This document shows, piece by piece, positions 11,268-25,200 of a DNA stretch of 64,000 nucleotides. The stretch is from Scortum barcoo (lineage: Eukaryota; Chordata; Actinopteri; Centrarchiformes; Terapontidae). Position 1 is the stretch's first letter, and every line of letters begins with the position of its first letter. The stretch lies in NCBI GenBank assembly GCA_023238725.1, contig CM041550.1, forward strand, positions 3,545,544-3,609,543, read 5' to 3'. A program made the translations under genes and the position numbers. Under the pieces are notes generated by a model. That model was not told the origin of the DNA, searched no databases, and was given only the letters and a program-made list of their open reading frames with translations.

Positions 11268-14200
11268 GTGAGTACCGAATCTGAACCTGAATCTGAATCT
11301 GAACCTGAACCTGAACCTGAATCTGAATCTGAGTCTGAATCTGAGTCTGAACCTGAATGAACCTGAACCTGAACCTGAACCTGAACCTGAACCGGAACCT
11401 GAATCTGAATCTGAATCTGAATCAGAAGGGGGTTACACACTCGTTTGTGTGTTTGGTGCGTGTGGGTGATTGTGGTCTGGATAATGAGTTTCTGTTTGCG
11501 TCCCTCTTTGTGTGTGTTTGTGTGTGAGAGTGTGTGGTTAGTGCTGCCTCAAAGCTTTTATTTGCAAACCCAAATGATGTGGCGTTCATGCTATAGCGTG
11601 CCAAAGGCTTTACACAGCTCAAATTCAAAAGAGGGCGTCGATAGATTTGAGGTGGTTTTGCAGCTCCACCAGCTCCTGAATGTCTCTAATAAGATAAATG
11701 AAGCTTTAGCGAATACATAAATGAATAATGCATTCATTGTTATTAAAAAGAGAAAAGTTTTTTGCTTCAGCTCCGAGTCAAATCAATAAATTAAGATTTT
11801 AGTTATTACAATTTAACACATTTACTGGATCTTTTCAGTTTTCCAGCAAGTTTTTCCAACTTTTTTTCCCAAACACATACATTATCTGTTAATTAATTCA
11901 CATTATTAGCTTATCAATGTGATAGGAAGTTAAGGTAATAATCCAAAGCTTTGTCATTTTCAACCATCTAACATATGCTATCATTAACTGTGTATGTTGA
12001 GCTACTTTGACGATGATCATCAGTCTGTTTGTGACATTTGTTCATTCGTAGGACTTTTAATAAACTCAGCAAACACCAGGACTTCAGCCGGGACGCTCCT
12101 CCATGTTTTTCTCAGATCGCCTCTCATTAGTCTGCAGGATGAGCCTCGTCCTCTCGCTAGAAAACCTCATTTGTTAGTCAAAGGAGCGTCCATCCTCCCG
12201 CTCCTGCTGGATTGTGTCCGTCTGCCGTTGCGGCCGATGAATAGAGGATCACGCTCTCACGCAAGCTATCATGCCGAGGAATCACACAATCATGCAAACG
12301 TCATTACCTTATCGACCCGTGTGAAGAAAAACCACAGCGGGTCATCACGTCAGGGCAGGTGGTTACCAGCGTGGTTAACCTTGACTTTGCCTTCATAAAT
12401 ATGTGTGTGTGTGTGTGTGTACAAAATCCCTCATCAGGACATCAGAACAACAGATGATCTCTGTCATGGTTTTGTAAATCCCTCTTTTGTGCATCCTTTG
12501 TCTTCAAAATGACGTAAAATATAGGTTGCTTTTTTACACAGAGTTGAGTGAGATGTGTTGAGTCGATTTGTTTGCTCCTGCACACAAGAGGACACCAAAA
12601 TATTCGCGGCTAATCCTCATCCTCCGTTCGTGTTTCTGTGGTCGAGCGGGGTTTTTAGTTTACGAGGCAGGTTGCAGAAGAAGAGCAGGACCGTAATTGA
12701 AACGTGACAAACGTGCACGCCGGGAAGGCCCCCGCAGGCTGGGAAGGTCTAATTTTTATCGACATGGTGAGGAACGACAGGAAGGCTCGTGTATCAGCGG
12801 CTGATCAATCAAGGACGTGATGAAGGACGCAGGCTGTGAGGGAGCGACTCTCTCAGGCTAAAGGGCTGCTGTCATTAATAAGCCATATAATCAAATGGAA
12901 CTGAAATGATTAGTTCATCAATTGATCGCAGCCATTTTGGTAATAGATTAATCATTTGAGTCCGTCATCTCGGCATTTACCGAGCTGTCCGAGCTCCTCA
13001 AACATCAGGATGTGGTGGTTCTCTTTGTGTTATATTATAACATCTTTATATCTTCTTCTTCTTTATATCTTTTTCTTAAATTTCAGAGACAAATGAGAAG
13101 TCAGTTACTCGAGGAAATGATCATTATACAGCCCTGATACAGCCAGTAAGAGCTGAAGCAATCTGTTGATTAATTGATCAGTCGATCAACAGGAATGAAT
13201 CAAAAACAATTTAGATAATTGCTTCATCATTTCAGTTATTTACCGAGCAGGGACGCCAAACAGTCTTTTGTTCCAGCTGTCAAACTAACTTTTGTTATAA
13301 ACTGACTGGACTGATTTTAGACAATTTATCAGACAAAATGTTAAATAAGACCTCACTTTGGACTTTGGGAAAAACATATTGGGTATTTTTCTCTATGTTT
13401 TGACATTTTAAAGGATTAATCATAGAAATGATCTAAATATTAATTGAAAATTAAAGTCCTTACTCTGACTGAAACTGACTTTTTGTAAAGTAGTGCTGCT
13501 GTTTTTAAATATATAAAAATTTCAAGATTATTTCTCATCCAATTGGTGTGATTTATTTAATTTCTTTATTTAATTTATACAGTGTCTGGAAATGATGAAA
13601 AATACTCATCAGCTCCTCTTTGCTCCTCCTGTCTTACATCCTGACCTGAACCAGTGGCTGTTTCGCATCATTGTTAATAATGACATCCAATATTTAATTA
13701 TCAAGCTAGTGATGAATCCATTTTCATTTAATTAATTGATTAAGTCACTACCCATTTAGCGCTGAATTATTATTTTTTTGTTGTAACGTTGGCAGCTTGC
13801 AGACCTTCGACCACTTTGTGCAAACAGCTGATGCAGTAAAGCTTTTCTTTTCTGCACAGTGGATGTTCACTAATCGTTTCTCATCTTACCTGAGATCGCT
13901 CTCTCCTCCCTCCCCTCTCTCTCTCTCTGTTTGTCTCCTTCTGTCATTGTGGACATCTAATGCAGGACAGAAATAGGAAAGCTTTACAAGGCTGCAAAGC
14001 TGCACTAAAAATAATGAAGCGAGGTGTCGCCGCCCAACGTTGATTGTGCAATGATCGGTGAAATCAGGTGTGTGTGTGTGTGTGTGTTAATGGTGCTTGG
14101 GCTGCGATCTGCCATTTCACACGTGTACGTTTGTCCTCTGTAATTGTTCGACAGATGATCGTGGGAGGAGGTCATTACAGTTAGTGTGCAGGACTGTGAC

Positions 14201-17200
14201 GCATGTGTGTGCATGGATATGGGATTAGCATCAAAAAGTGAGAAAGACACCGCGTCCCCTTTCTACTTTTTCACTAACAGGGTGACTCACAGGCTCAGCC
14301 AACTGATGCAGCACTTCCTGGTACAGATGAGTATTTATCAGGACGTTCGTTAATAAGATGCAGCATGTTTATTCAGTTTTTTAGAAAACATTTTAAGCAG
14401 GGGAATATTTCCACTGAGAGATACGATGATAAAAACTGCTGAAGGAAGTGGACTGTGTGCTTTTGCTTAAAAACTGCTCTGCTGAAGATTTTCAGGAGTG
14501 ACTCGAGCGAATCAACACATTGCAGGAAAATGTAATGACAGTTTTTTTCCTCTTTTTTTACCTCCTCAGACTCCACAAAGAAGCTGAAGGATGTGCTGGA
14601 GGAGTTCCACGGCGAAGGAGTCCTTTCCAAATACAACCCAGAGCAGGTGTGTCTGCGCCTCCGTTATCCTCCATGCGCTTCATTTTCTGACACAACCACA
14701 GTCTGCACACACACAAACACACAAACACACAGCGTGACGTCATCGCAGCCTTGTTAACTTCCTCACATTCAGTGTAAAATCGATCACCGAAATGCTCACT
14801 CACCCCTCCACCGCCCATTTTTAGATGAAAGCTGCGGCGGAGACACACCCTCAGCGTCAACTTTGGCGCCTGACGTCAGCGGATCAGCTCCCATCGGGGC
14901 TGCAGCAGACGAGTTTATACTGTCTGGACTTTGGGTAGATTTCTTCTTTTTTTTCAGTTTGGACTCTTATCTTTGTTTTTTAGTCTTCACATCACCCACC
15001 CAGAAGTTTTGGGTTCACTTGCTGAGCACTTCTGGGCTAAATAATTAAACCAGTTGACCAATTTTCTGTACATTAAATACCTTTTATGATCCCGTGAGCA
15101 GATTTTGTCGACGTAGACTTGTGTGCTTTTATTTGATCGATTCAGCGTCCGCAATCTTTTACTTTTTATAGTTTTGATAGCAGAAGTCGACCAAACTCTC
15201 TGCATAAACTTCATATTCAAAGGCTGATTTTGATCACTTGATATGGTTATGTATTTATTGTGCCGCTGAGTCTTTAATATTGTGTGTAAGCTTCATTGCT
15301 TGTCCACGATATTTAATTGAAAGGAGTCATCTGTGTTTCAGCTGATGTGGTGTAAAGGCAGCTCCAGTTTAAAGCTGTCTGATGGAGGCTTTTCTGTTTT
15401 TTCAGACATTTCAATCTGTTGATTAATTATCACAAATCAAACACACAACGTGAATTATAGATCGCCGTCTCATCTCATCTTGTGACCAGTGTAGTTTTTA
15501 GACAACACTGTAAAAAGTGCGTAATTCAAAAATAAGGCCTCTGTGTAACGTTTGTGGAAAATATTTCACAAAGTACAAGTATGATTTATTTAAGGCGAGG
15601 TGTCACAACTTCACTATAACATGCTGAGTGAAATCCTGCAGTGGACTCACTCATACATGTTGTAACACAAAGTGCTGTTGTCTGCACTGATAATGACCAA
15701 CATGATCATTTAAAAGAAATATTAATTTAAATATTCTGTTTCTGTCTGTTTCAACATCACATTTATTATAAACATGCAGATCACTGTGATAATCAGCTTA
15801 ATTATTATATATTATGAAGTATACAGTGATGTTCAGTAGACTAACTTCAAATTCACTCAATAAAATATGAAAGGTTTGACTATTATCCATGACACTATGA
15901 TATATTAATAGTCTAGAAATATCAGCTTCTCATTTGAGACCACTTTTAATCAACAGCTTCAGAAATATTTTTCATCTGCATGTCTCACTTTTGTAAAAAT
16001 TTAAAGTTATAAAAATGGTTTGCATGTCTAAGTATTATTATTTTTTAATTAAATTATAAATTCATCTAATTGCAATGTAAGAAATGATGGACTGCAAGTG
16101 TGTTGACTTATGATCAAACTACTCCACATGACTGGATGTCAGATAGAAATTGTGCGTCATTTTTCGACGAATCAGTGTTCACATTAATTTAAAAAGCCAG
16201 GAGGCGACAACTGAAGATTGTTGAGTCCAAAAAGTCTCCCGTCTGATTCCTCCTTTTCTCCTTTTCCCGCCACCTCTGTTGTCTTCACATATACACAACA
16301 TATCCTCTCCTCCTCCTCCTCCTCCTCCTCCTCTCTCTCTCTTCATTATCACCTCCTCTCTGCTGCGAGCTTCTCCTCCTCTGGTGTTTGCGATGACATG
16401 GCATGACGAACAGCCCGGCTGGCCGTTTGGCGCCGTAGGAACCAGACTCGGTGTTCATGTGGACTTTCTGTCACCTGGCGCCACGACGACCACCACGACC
16501 CGGCCTCTGCCTCCATCCAGCCATCCATGTGTGTGTGTGTGTGTGTGTGTGCCTCTAATGACTCATTGCACCAGCTGTAGTGGAATCTACTCATCCGGCT
16601 GGTGACAAAAGAAGACGACGACCTCTCGTTTTTTTTCCCCACTTGGAGCTTTTCTCGAGTTTATTTTTAGCCAAAGTGCATCCCTGCCTCTTCTGAAGGA
16701 GTTTAAGTACAGCTGACAGAGCAATGACTGACACTTTTATCTGTCAGTAATGGCGGGCTTTCTCCATCGAACGGCAAACAAACAAACTGTAATTCTCAGT
16801 GATTGATGAGCGATTTAACCCCCACACATCAGATAAAGGCCCCATCAGGCGTGACGACTTTACCGACATGTCATTTAGCGGTGCCCTGTTTAGTACACGT
16901 CACATAAAAACGTCTTTTTTTATTGACCAACACAGTCAATGAAAGCAGTTTGAACACGTGTAAATGAGATTTGTTCGAAGCATGTTAGAGGGAACTATCT
17001 GTTGTAAAATTAAAAGGAGAAGCTGAAACAAAGGCACATTTCTAGTCAGTATTTGTAAGTGCAAAAAAAAATTTAAAAAATGGATTATAAAAGGCACAAC
17101 ACAATCTTTTTTATTGCTTTGACTTTTGATGTTTACTACTTTTTTTCTCAGTGAGTCATAAAATTAGATAAAAATACATGTATGACAATAATTCAATAAA

Positions 17201-20200
17201 AGAAACCTTGGCATTTTTTTAAAAAACTGATGAGATTTAAGCTGCGTTTAGCCCTCCAGGTTCTTATCCCCTTTTTGTTCCAATGCTCTTGGATGAAGGT
17301 GGTCTTCTTATCACGAATGACGCCCTCGGTTCTTCGGTCCGATAAGCTTCGGACAATCTGCAACGATCTAAACAGAAGAGTGTGGTCCTACCTTTTTTTT
17401 TTATGCCAGAAGAAAGTCAATCAAATAATTTGTGACAGCCCTGCCAAAAATGAAAAAAAAAGATGAAATGAACCATGTAAATGTGTCATAGCTGCCTCCC
17501 GGGAGATATTTACAGATTGGCAGCCGTGAACGTGAGTCCGCTCGCAGGGAAAGTAATCGTGGCTGTGACTCTGGGGTAAACGTGTTCTCCAGAGGGACCA
17601 GAGTTTCCACCAATGCATTCAAGGAAATCCATCAAAATACGAGCTTTTTTTGTATTTTATGAGTCCAAATGCAGCATATCAGCAGTGCAGCATGTGAAAA
17701 GACTTTATGTGTGTGTGTGTGTGTTTTCTATGGCGTGTGTGCATATTTGTTTAAAAACCTGCCGTGCTACACAATGCACAGCAAATTAAAGCCTCATGGT
17801 TTGTTTGGCCAAATAAGGAAGAGGAGAGCGGGATGAATGATGCCCGGCTGGCTCTGGGGTTAGGTCAACAGAGCGCCGAGCGGAGGGAGGATCCTCATCA
17901 CGGTGTGTTCCTCTGTGACGGGCTTCAAACCCGCCGGACAGAAGCATATTAGACGCATATTTCCACTAAGTCTTGACGTGCAAAAGGGATCAGCTTTACT
18001 TTGTCCTATTTTGGTGTGAAGCAGATGTTTGCTCGTATTACAGCCTTATTATGTTTGCTTAGGTTATCTGCAGATCTATTTAAAACCTGGAGGAAGTCTT
18101 CACCACATAAAACACATTTAGAAGTAATTTGGCAACCTGACGGCCTGATGAGATCCAGAGCTGAAATGACATGACATGAGATATTTAATAAGTAGGCTTC
18201 TGCAGAGAGGATAAAGGTCAGGGGTCACTGGTAGAATAAAGTTCAGTGTATTAAAATATTATCATGGTAATCGTCAGTCATATAGATATTTTACAGACGA
18301 ATGATGTGACTGGTTGGAGGTGTCTTTGGAAAAAAAACCCTGATCCGTTCAATTGTCTGGCAATAATCACACGAAGAGATGCAGGAAATTACAACGGTCG
18401 GTTCAATTTCCTCGTTCATAAATGTGTGAAAACAGAGCCGGCGGCCGCCCTGATCGTCCAGTGATGATTACAGAACGGAAGAAAAAACAACATAAAACTA
18501 TATCCCTGCAATAAAAGTCTGTCGAACGTTGGTGAAAACGTTTGTTCCGAAACAGTTCTCGGAGTTCATCGGAGAGCACTTCACTTTTTTTATTGTTTTG
18601 CAAAAGTGATTGCTAATTTGGATTTTCCCTCTTCAGGTGTGTCAATAAGCCGTCGTGCATCATCATATAAAAGGAACCCATCCATCATCAATGTCGTTAC
18701 TTTTATGTGTGTGATGACGAATGAGACGAGGCCATTCCTAATTGAAAGTCTGTGTTTTCTGCCTCATACTTGTGCTCACCTGATTTATCGTCTCCCGTCT
18801 GAATTGAGAGAGTGTGTGTGTGGTCAGAGGTTGAACCGTGCAGCTTCTGGCTTTTCTGGCCGTGATTGAGAGCAACTGAGCTGCAGCACAGTAAGAACTA
18901 AAAAACAGGAGCAGTCCGTCTGTCCTGCAACCTGCAACACCGAAACGACCCAAACATCCAAGACGTCGCCTCATATGAACCGGCTAACCGCTTCTTCTTC
19001 TTCTACCCACTCCTCCCTCGCTCTTCCATCCTTCCTTCCTTCCTTCCTTCCTTCCTTCCTTCCTTCCTTCCTTCCTTCCTTCCTTCCTTCCTTCCTCTCG
19101 AACAGAAGCAAGACGTTCTGAACCAAGTAAGCCTCAGCCCGGCGGGCTCTGCATGCTGTGTGGTGTCTGTGTCGGCAGACTGCATGCACATCCTGTCCAC
19201 TAACATGACATAAAGCCGCCCTGTCCGCTGCAGATGGTCTGTCACCCTGCCAGAGGGGGGGAAAGGTCAAAGGTCATGGGGTTGTTGAGTGGAGTACTCT
19301 GCACCCTCCACATGGCTCTGTGACGGTTGTGGGGGGGCGTCTGTGATCAGCATTACAGCTCAGGAGTGTTAACATGTTTTCTGTGCTGCTTTTTTTTCAC
19401 ATTGTTTTGTCATCAGGCCCTCAAAGATTCAAAGGTTTGATCTGGATGCAGCTTAAAGAGATTTTCTGTGTTGGTTAGTTTCCTGGTCTGACTTTTGACA
19501 TTGCACAGTCCTTTAAAGTGTCATTATAAACTCTGTCGAGGATGTTTTCACCTTAATGGCTTCAAATCATTTTGTCATTGAGCTGATAAAAAGTCCTGGC
19601 ATGTCACCCCCAAATCAAGGCTGCAGACCCTCATCACGTCCTTCTTCTCCTTCGTCGTCGTAACTAATGACCCGTCCCGCTCTGGTTGGTGTGAACTTCA
19701 CCAGTTTACCTCAGTAACGCCGCTCACCTGTCTGCTCTCTCCTCTCCCACGCAGCCCATCGACTACGAGGGCTTCCAGCTCTTCATGACCACGTACCTGG
19801 AGAACGACATCCCGGAGGAGCTGTGTCAGCACCTCTTCACCTCCTTCAAGAGCAAGACTGGAGGCTGCTCTCCGGATCAGTCTCGCGCGGGGACGAGCTT
19901 GCTGGGTAGGCTGTTAACACCTCTGATCAGATCACTCACAAAGGTAGAAGTGTGCTTCACATCAGGCAGGCGTTTGTAGATGTTTTATCCACACAGACTG
20001 ACTTGAAATAATCTGAATCTTCCACAAATGTTTCAATAAAGCAGATTTCACAGTCTAAGATTTTGAACACAAGTGAGCTGAAAGACATCCCACCAGATTA
20101 AGATGAGATTAACAGACAGATTAATAAAAACAGAGCAACCAGGGCCCTTCACTGACATCATGTGACACTTTCCTAAAGCAATAATGTGCTGTTTTATCTT

Positions 20201-22148
20201 GAAAAGCATCCTTTCTATACTGAAGTTTTACAGCTTTGCTGACTGCCACAGCTGAACAGACTTGGACTTAAAGTGTTTGTTGTAGCCTGCAATTGTTGTT
20301 TTTTATATAGTTTTATTGCAAATCTTTTATAGGTCTGGAACAACTGTTACCAACTTGCTCTCAGGCAGACAGATCATATGTGTGAAGCTGGTGTCCACTC
20401 GGCTGCTGAGTTTGTTCAAGATTTTAACAAAAAAAGTGACACAAAGCTTTTGATCAGCTGCTTTTTTTCATTGTTTTTTCATCTGTTGGTCTTCGAGGTT
20501 TTCTTGTCCAGTAAAGAACTTCAGAGACTTTGACAGAAAATACACAAAGCCCTGCTCACACTCACTGAAAAGTCACCTCTGTGAAACACCACAGCATCGA
20601 GCATTTAACGCCATAAATGACACGAGATCACACAGACTGCCGCTTTAATTGACTCATATTGTCTCTTTGCCAACGAGTCCATATTTACGCCTTTTCTTTG
20701 CTGCAAATAAAAGAAATCAGGCACCTGAACGCTGACGTACAGGCCACACACAGATGCGCTTATTCACCAAAAACTAATTACAGCAGGACTTCACGCTGAC
20801 CGGAGCAGACGACAGAAATCTTCGGGTGTCGGAGGTCACCGGCACCTCGGCCCGTGCAGTATGTGGACTCGTCCGTCCGTGCGAGTGCTGCGTGGGCCCT
20901 GGCACTGAACGCCGCGGAGCAGCTGGGGAGACAGATGGACTGTTGAATTAGAAATCTATTTCTGTGGTGCTCCGCTTGTAAAAGTAAGAGGCAACAAGTG
21001 CAGAGAAGCTAAATGTGAGTGGCGGCGTGTCACTTTGGGGTCTCAGTCGGCCTCAGCTGTGACGTCTCAGCTTCAGCTTCAGACGTCAGTTGCGTGTCAT
21101 CCTCATCTCTCCGCTGTCTTTCTGTCTTTACTGTGAATTATCTGATGGATGCAGAAATGGCTCTTCTGTTCCTCACTGCCCCCTCATGGATCCTTCTGGG
21201 TTTGTTAAGTGTTTCAAAAATTAAAGTTGCCCCGTGGAGTTTTCTTAAAAATAAACAGAAGCTCTGTTTCCATTCAGTGTGACTGCTGTTTGTTTGAGAG
21301 GCCTCCAGGTCAAACAAACTTGATGAATGCATTTCCTTTCTCATAAAACACTCGCAAAGACAGAAAAAAAAAGATAATTTGAAACCTGCGTAGTTCACAT
21401 TTCTCTTTCATCAGATTGTGTTCATAAAATGAGGCTGTTTTAGGGCTGCAACTAGAGATTATTTTCATTATCAGCTAATGTGACCATTTCTGTAACCGAT
21501 CCAGTGTTTTGTCTGTAAAATTACAAAAATGGGCAGAATATTATCCCCGAGCTCAAAGTAGCATTTTCTTTGTTTGAACAAAACATCAGCTAATTAATAT
21601 TAAAAATAGCTGCTGGTTAATTTTCTCTTCTTAAATCAACTCGTTGTTTAATTTTTTTTTTAAATATAATGTCAGTGCAGCAGTCTGAACAAATGACAGT
21701 AATAATAACACAAAGGCACCACATAAACACTGTGGTACAAACACTAAGTTATAGACAAATTGTGTAAAATCTGAACTACTCTCAGGAAGATATTCCCATG
21801 TTGGGTAAAGATTATTTTTCCTCTCCTCTTCTGGAATCTCTCTCTGATCCTCAAGGTACAAATGATGTGAAAAATCATGTTGTAGCTGCCTATCTGTGCA
21901 AAATTAATGATAAAAAGAAGGAAGCTGAAGTACCGGGGAGACTCTGTTTGTAATGAATTCACTTTGTCATGTTTTCTTACAAAAATAATGAAAAACTTTC
22001 ACCAGATTGTTTCTCAGGAGGTTCATTGGTTGCTGTGTGTGTTCAGGTTATCGTTTGCAGACAGCTGATAAAGCCTGCACTGACACCTGGTGGTAGCAGT
22101 TGATCAGTGATTGAATCATTTAGTATCCTCCAGTAAGTATATATATAC

Positions 22149-22211
<63 letters not shown>

Positions 22212-25200
22212 TTCTCAGAGAAAATGAAGAATTTTGCCATCAGTTACGCTGCCTGGATTACAAAGACTATAATTCACAGTGTAGTATTCTGCTTTTTGTT
22301 TTCTGTTTCTGACATCTTCTCTGTCTCCTAATAGAGGCTCCTATTATGTCCACTGATAATGCAATTGAGGTAAAAATATTAGCTTTCTGCTCTTGACAGA
22401 AGATCCCAAAATAGGGCTTTTATGCTGATGCGCTCACTTAATCCAGCTTGTCTCCTCATCGTTTTCTCCTCACAAGGTTTCGCTGTCTAATTTTGAGCCC
22501 ATTCAGTGTCTGTAAACAGCCGCTCTCAGATATTACACACATGCAGAACATAAAGAAGTGCTCTCTCCTCACTGATGTTCACTCATTCTTGCTGCGTCTG
22601 CCGCTGTCTTTTTTTTTTCCTTGAAACACTGACCCACCGCAGAAGCCCGCTCCATTGACGCAGGCATCTCTATTCAGACCGAAGTGGCCTGTGCCCCCAT
22701 TACAGGTACCTGAGCAGAGCAGAGCCCCATCAGGGTGAAGTCGTCTTAATGGGATAAGAGTCCTGCTGCCTTTAACCTCCTGCTCCCCCCTTTTTTTGGT
22801 GTGCTCTTGTGTTGATGTGAGTTGATGGTACTTTGTGGATCAGTGGGTGACTTTGTGGAAGATTTTAACGCAGTGTTGTGATTTTTACCTGCTTCCTGCC
22901 TTTATATGCATCCAGTTTTTGGTGTGTTTTGGATTGTTGTGGTGAAGTTTGACAGTATTTCTTTGTGTTGCTCCCCACAATTAACCAACTCTTTGTGCAT
23001 ATAACATCCCCTCCTCCTCTCTCATCCTCATCATGTGATAACTCATCTGTCCTCCGTATCCATGCCAACAGGGATGAACGGGAAAAGCATCCTCTCCGCA
23101 ATGGGCCGACACACACCGGAGCACTCCGGCGTGATGAGCGCGGCGGGTTCGGGGGCCACCACCTCCCCGTGTTCGTCTCGATCCTCCTCGCAGCGTTCAG
23201 GGACGGGGCCCCACACGCCCGGGGGGCCCCACCGATCGCCCTGTGCTCAGGTTAAAACCTCAGAGGCCAGCAGTAACGCTCTGACCCCCAACGCCGGCTC
23301 CGCAAGGTCACCGGTGTCCCCCAAACTTTCACCAGGTGAGGTCAGCTACAGCGAGGCAGACAGATGTGACTGTAAATAATCTCAGATTAGTCCATAAAGG
23401 CCCAATCTGACAGTTTTTACTCGTTCTTTTATAGTTTTAAACCTATAGTGTGTCTGGGGCCTAAAATTTATCAAGAGCTGAACATGTAATCTGATTTACT
23501 GTCACAGTGTAATCATACAATCATCATACAGTTATTCACCAATAGATTAACTTACAATATTTTTAACAAAGATGGAATGAAAACAAAGTGAGACTGCAAT
23601 AAATAAAACAAGTTGCACCACTCTTCATCTTAAAATTTTCTGTTTCTCGAGGATTCATCCTTGAATTTGACTAAATATTTTCATCACAGCATCTCTTTAC
23701 TTTTCAAAGTTTCAAGCTGCATCTTTTGGTCGTCTTCAGGAAATTGTCATAGACATGTGACCTAATTATATGACTTAAGTCATATTATTATTCTTTCATT
23801 TATGTGTTTATTTAGTTTAGTTTTTATTTAATGTTAAAGCTTCTTCATTTAAGTTTCAGTTGCAAAACTCTTAGTTACAGAATTCAGAAAATAGGATCTC
23901 TGTCATAGGAAAAAAGTTTTTTATCAACATGAAACTCAATTTAAGATCAATATTAATGTAATATCAGGGATAAATACATGAACAGGGTTAGGCCAAAAAC
24001 CCCAATTTAAACATTTTAAACTGATTTCAGATGGTTTCAGATGATTTCAGTCTGGAGTATAAATTTTTTTGTGAATATAAACCTAACAGCATTTTTCAGA
24101 CTGGACCTGGGACCTCTGACATTTCAATAATGGATGATAATTAACGATATTTAATTGCACCAACTGGCAATTAATGTTTACAGATAAAATCAGAAACCCC
24201 TGGGAGCCCTAACCGGGCAGATAAAGTTCATATTGCCGCTCAGTCGGCCTTACTTACGATCCTGAATGAAGAAAAACATCACGTGGAGTCTGAGTCTGAC
24301 CAGCTGAACTGATGTCCTCAGTAGACATTTAATTATCGGACCTTTTATCAGTGATGAGTGAAAGAAATCTAATAAAACTTTATACTTCCTGTTTGGTGCG
24401 TACAATGAAAGATGTTTGCAAGGTAAAGTCAGGACATTTTGTTTGATAAAATCTGAAGTTTGTTTCATTTAGTGTGCAGGTTTATCCAGAAAATTACTAA
24501 AGAAAATAGAATAAATGTTTTTTTTTGAGTTTCTATATGAAAAGGCAGTTTTTTATTGCAGTTATATGTTTTTTAGGCCTTAACGTGACCCCCTTGTGGC
24601 TCTTCAGACTGGTCCTCCCAGTCACATGCTGCCATTGTTGTCTGTGCTGTAAACAGTGTTTTGTCAAACTGTTCTCCACTGCTCTGTTTTGTCTCTACCT
24701 GTTGCTCCAGGATCAGGGTCCTCTAAAGCTGCCACGCTGATGCCCAAATGTGTAATTTTACTGAGTTGTGAGTTGAGTTGTGTTGTGCATCGACAGAAAG
24801 GAGCCGCTCGGAAAGGCACCTGTCTCTGCGGAGGAGCCCGTCGCCTCAGAAAGGCTCCCTGACGCCGTCGCCCCAGGTGGTCTTCCTCAAGGACATCGTC
24901 TGCTACCTTTCCCTGCTGGAGAGGGGGACGCCGGAGGACAAACTGGAGTGTGAGTGACGGGGATGTGCAGGATGGGAGCAGCTGTCACGTATGTACGGTC
25001 AGGCCAGTGATACTGTGTCAGCTCAGGTTGACAGCAGGAGTAATGAGGCTGTTCCCTCCTTCTCTGGCTGGCTTCCCCGGGGGCCTTAGATAGGCTGGGT
25101 ACACCGCCCCCACAGGGCCCAGGTTGGCGACATGCTTAAGCCTCGCTGTGCCCAATTGACTTCTTTAGTGTGTGAGGCTATATCGGTGCACGCTGACAAG

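Larger units (their letters stand above)
11268..14569 (+). other. Intron 1
   Basis: Intron of 3.3 kb, phase 1. It opens with the GAAYCT minisatellite, then contains a GT repeat at 12402-12421, two adjacent diverged copies of a 'gattaattgatc' type fish repeat (12890-13440) and a GT repeat at 14069-14087. I see no coding exon in it. Confidence 0.8.
14647..19754 (+). other. Intron 2
   Basis: Intron of 5.1 kb. It holds two consensus CRE palindromes at 14735-14742 and 14871-14878, a CTC-rich run (16309-16341), GT repeats at 16528-16551 and 17707-17724, and a TTCC tract at 19029-19095. I see no further exon or RNA gene. Confidence 0.8.
19906..22642 (+). other. Intron 3
   Basis: Intron of 2.7 kb. 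It contains a copy of the 'gggctgcaact' fish repeat (21445-21650) and a TA dinucleotide tract followed by a T run (22155-22213). A 35-base exon-like segment at 22332-22366 with AG and GT borders does not fit the phase chain. Confidence 0.8.

Noticed and set aside
11006..11440. Antisense 144-codon frame rich in Ser-Asp and Gln-Val/Ile
   Set aside because: It exists only because the six-base minisatellite keeps all frames open; it also overlaps the real exon 1 on the other strand.
18971..19270. Antisense frames with KEGR repeats
   Set aside because: Translation of the TTCC microsatellite.
22332..22366. A 35-base exon-like segment between AG and GT in intron 3
   Set aside because: It could follow exon 3 in frame but ends in phase 0, which does not join to exon 4 or 5; exon 3 to exon 4 joins cleanly without it.
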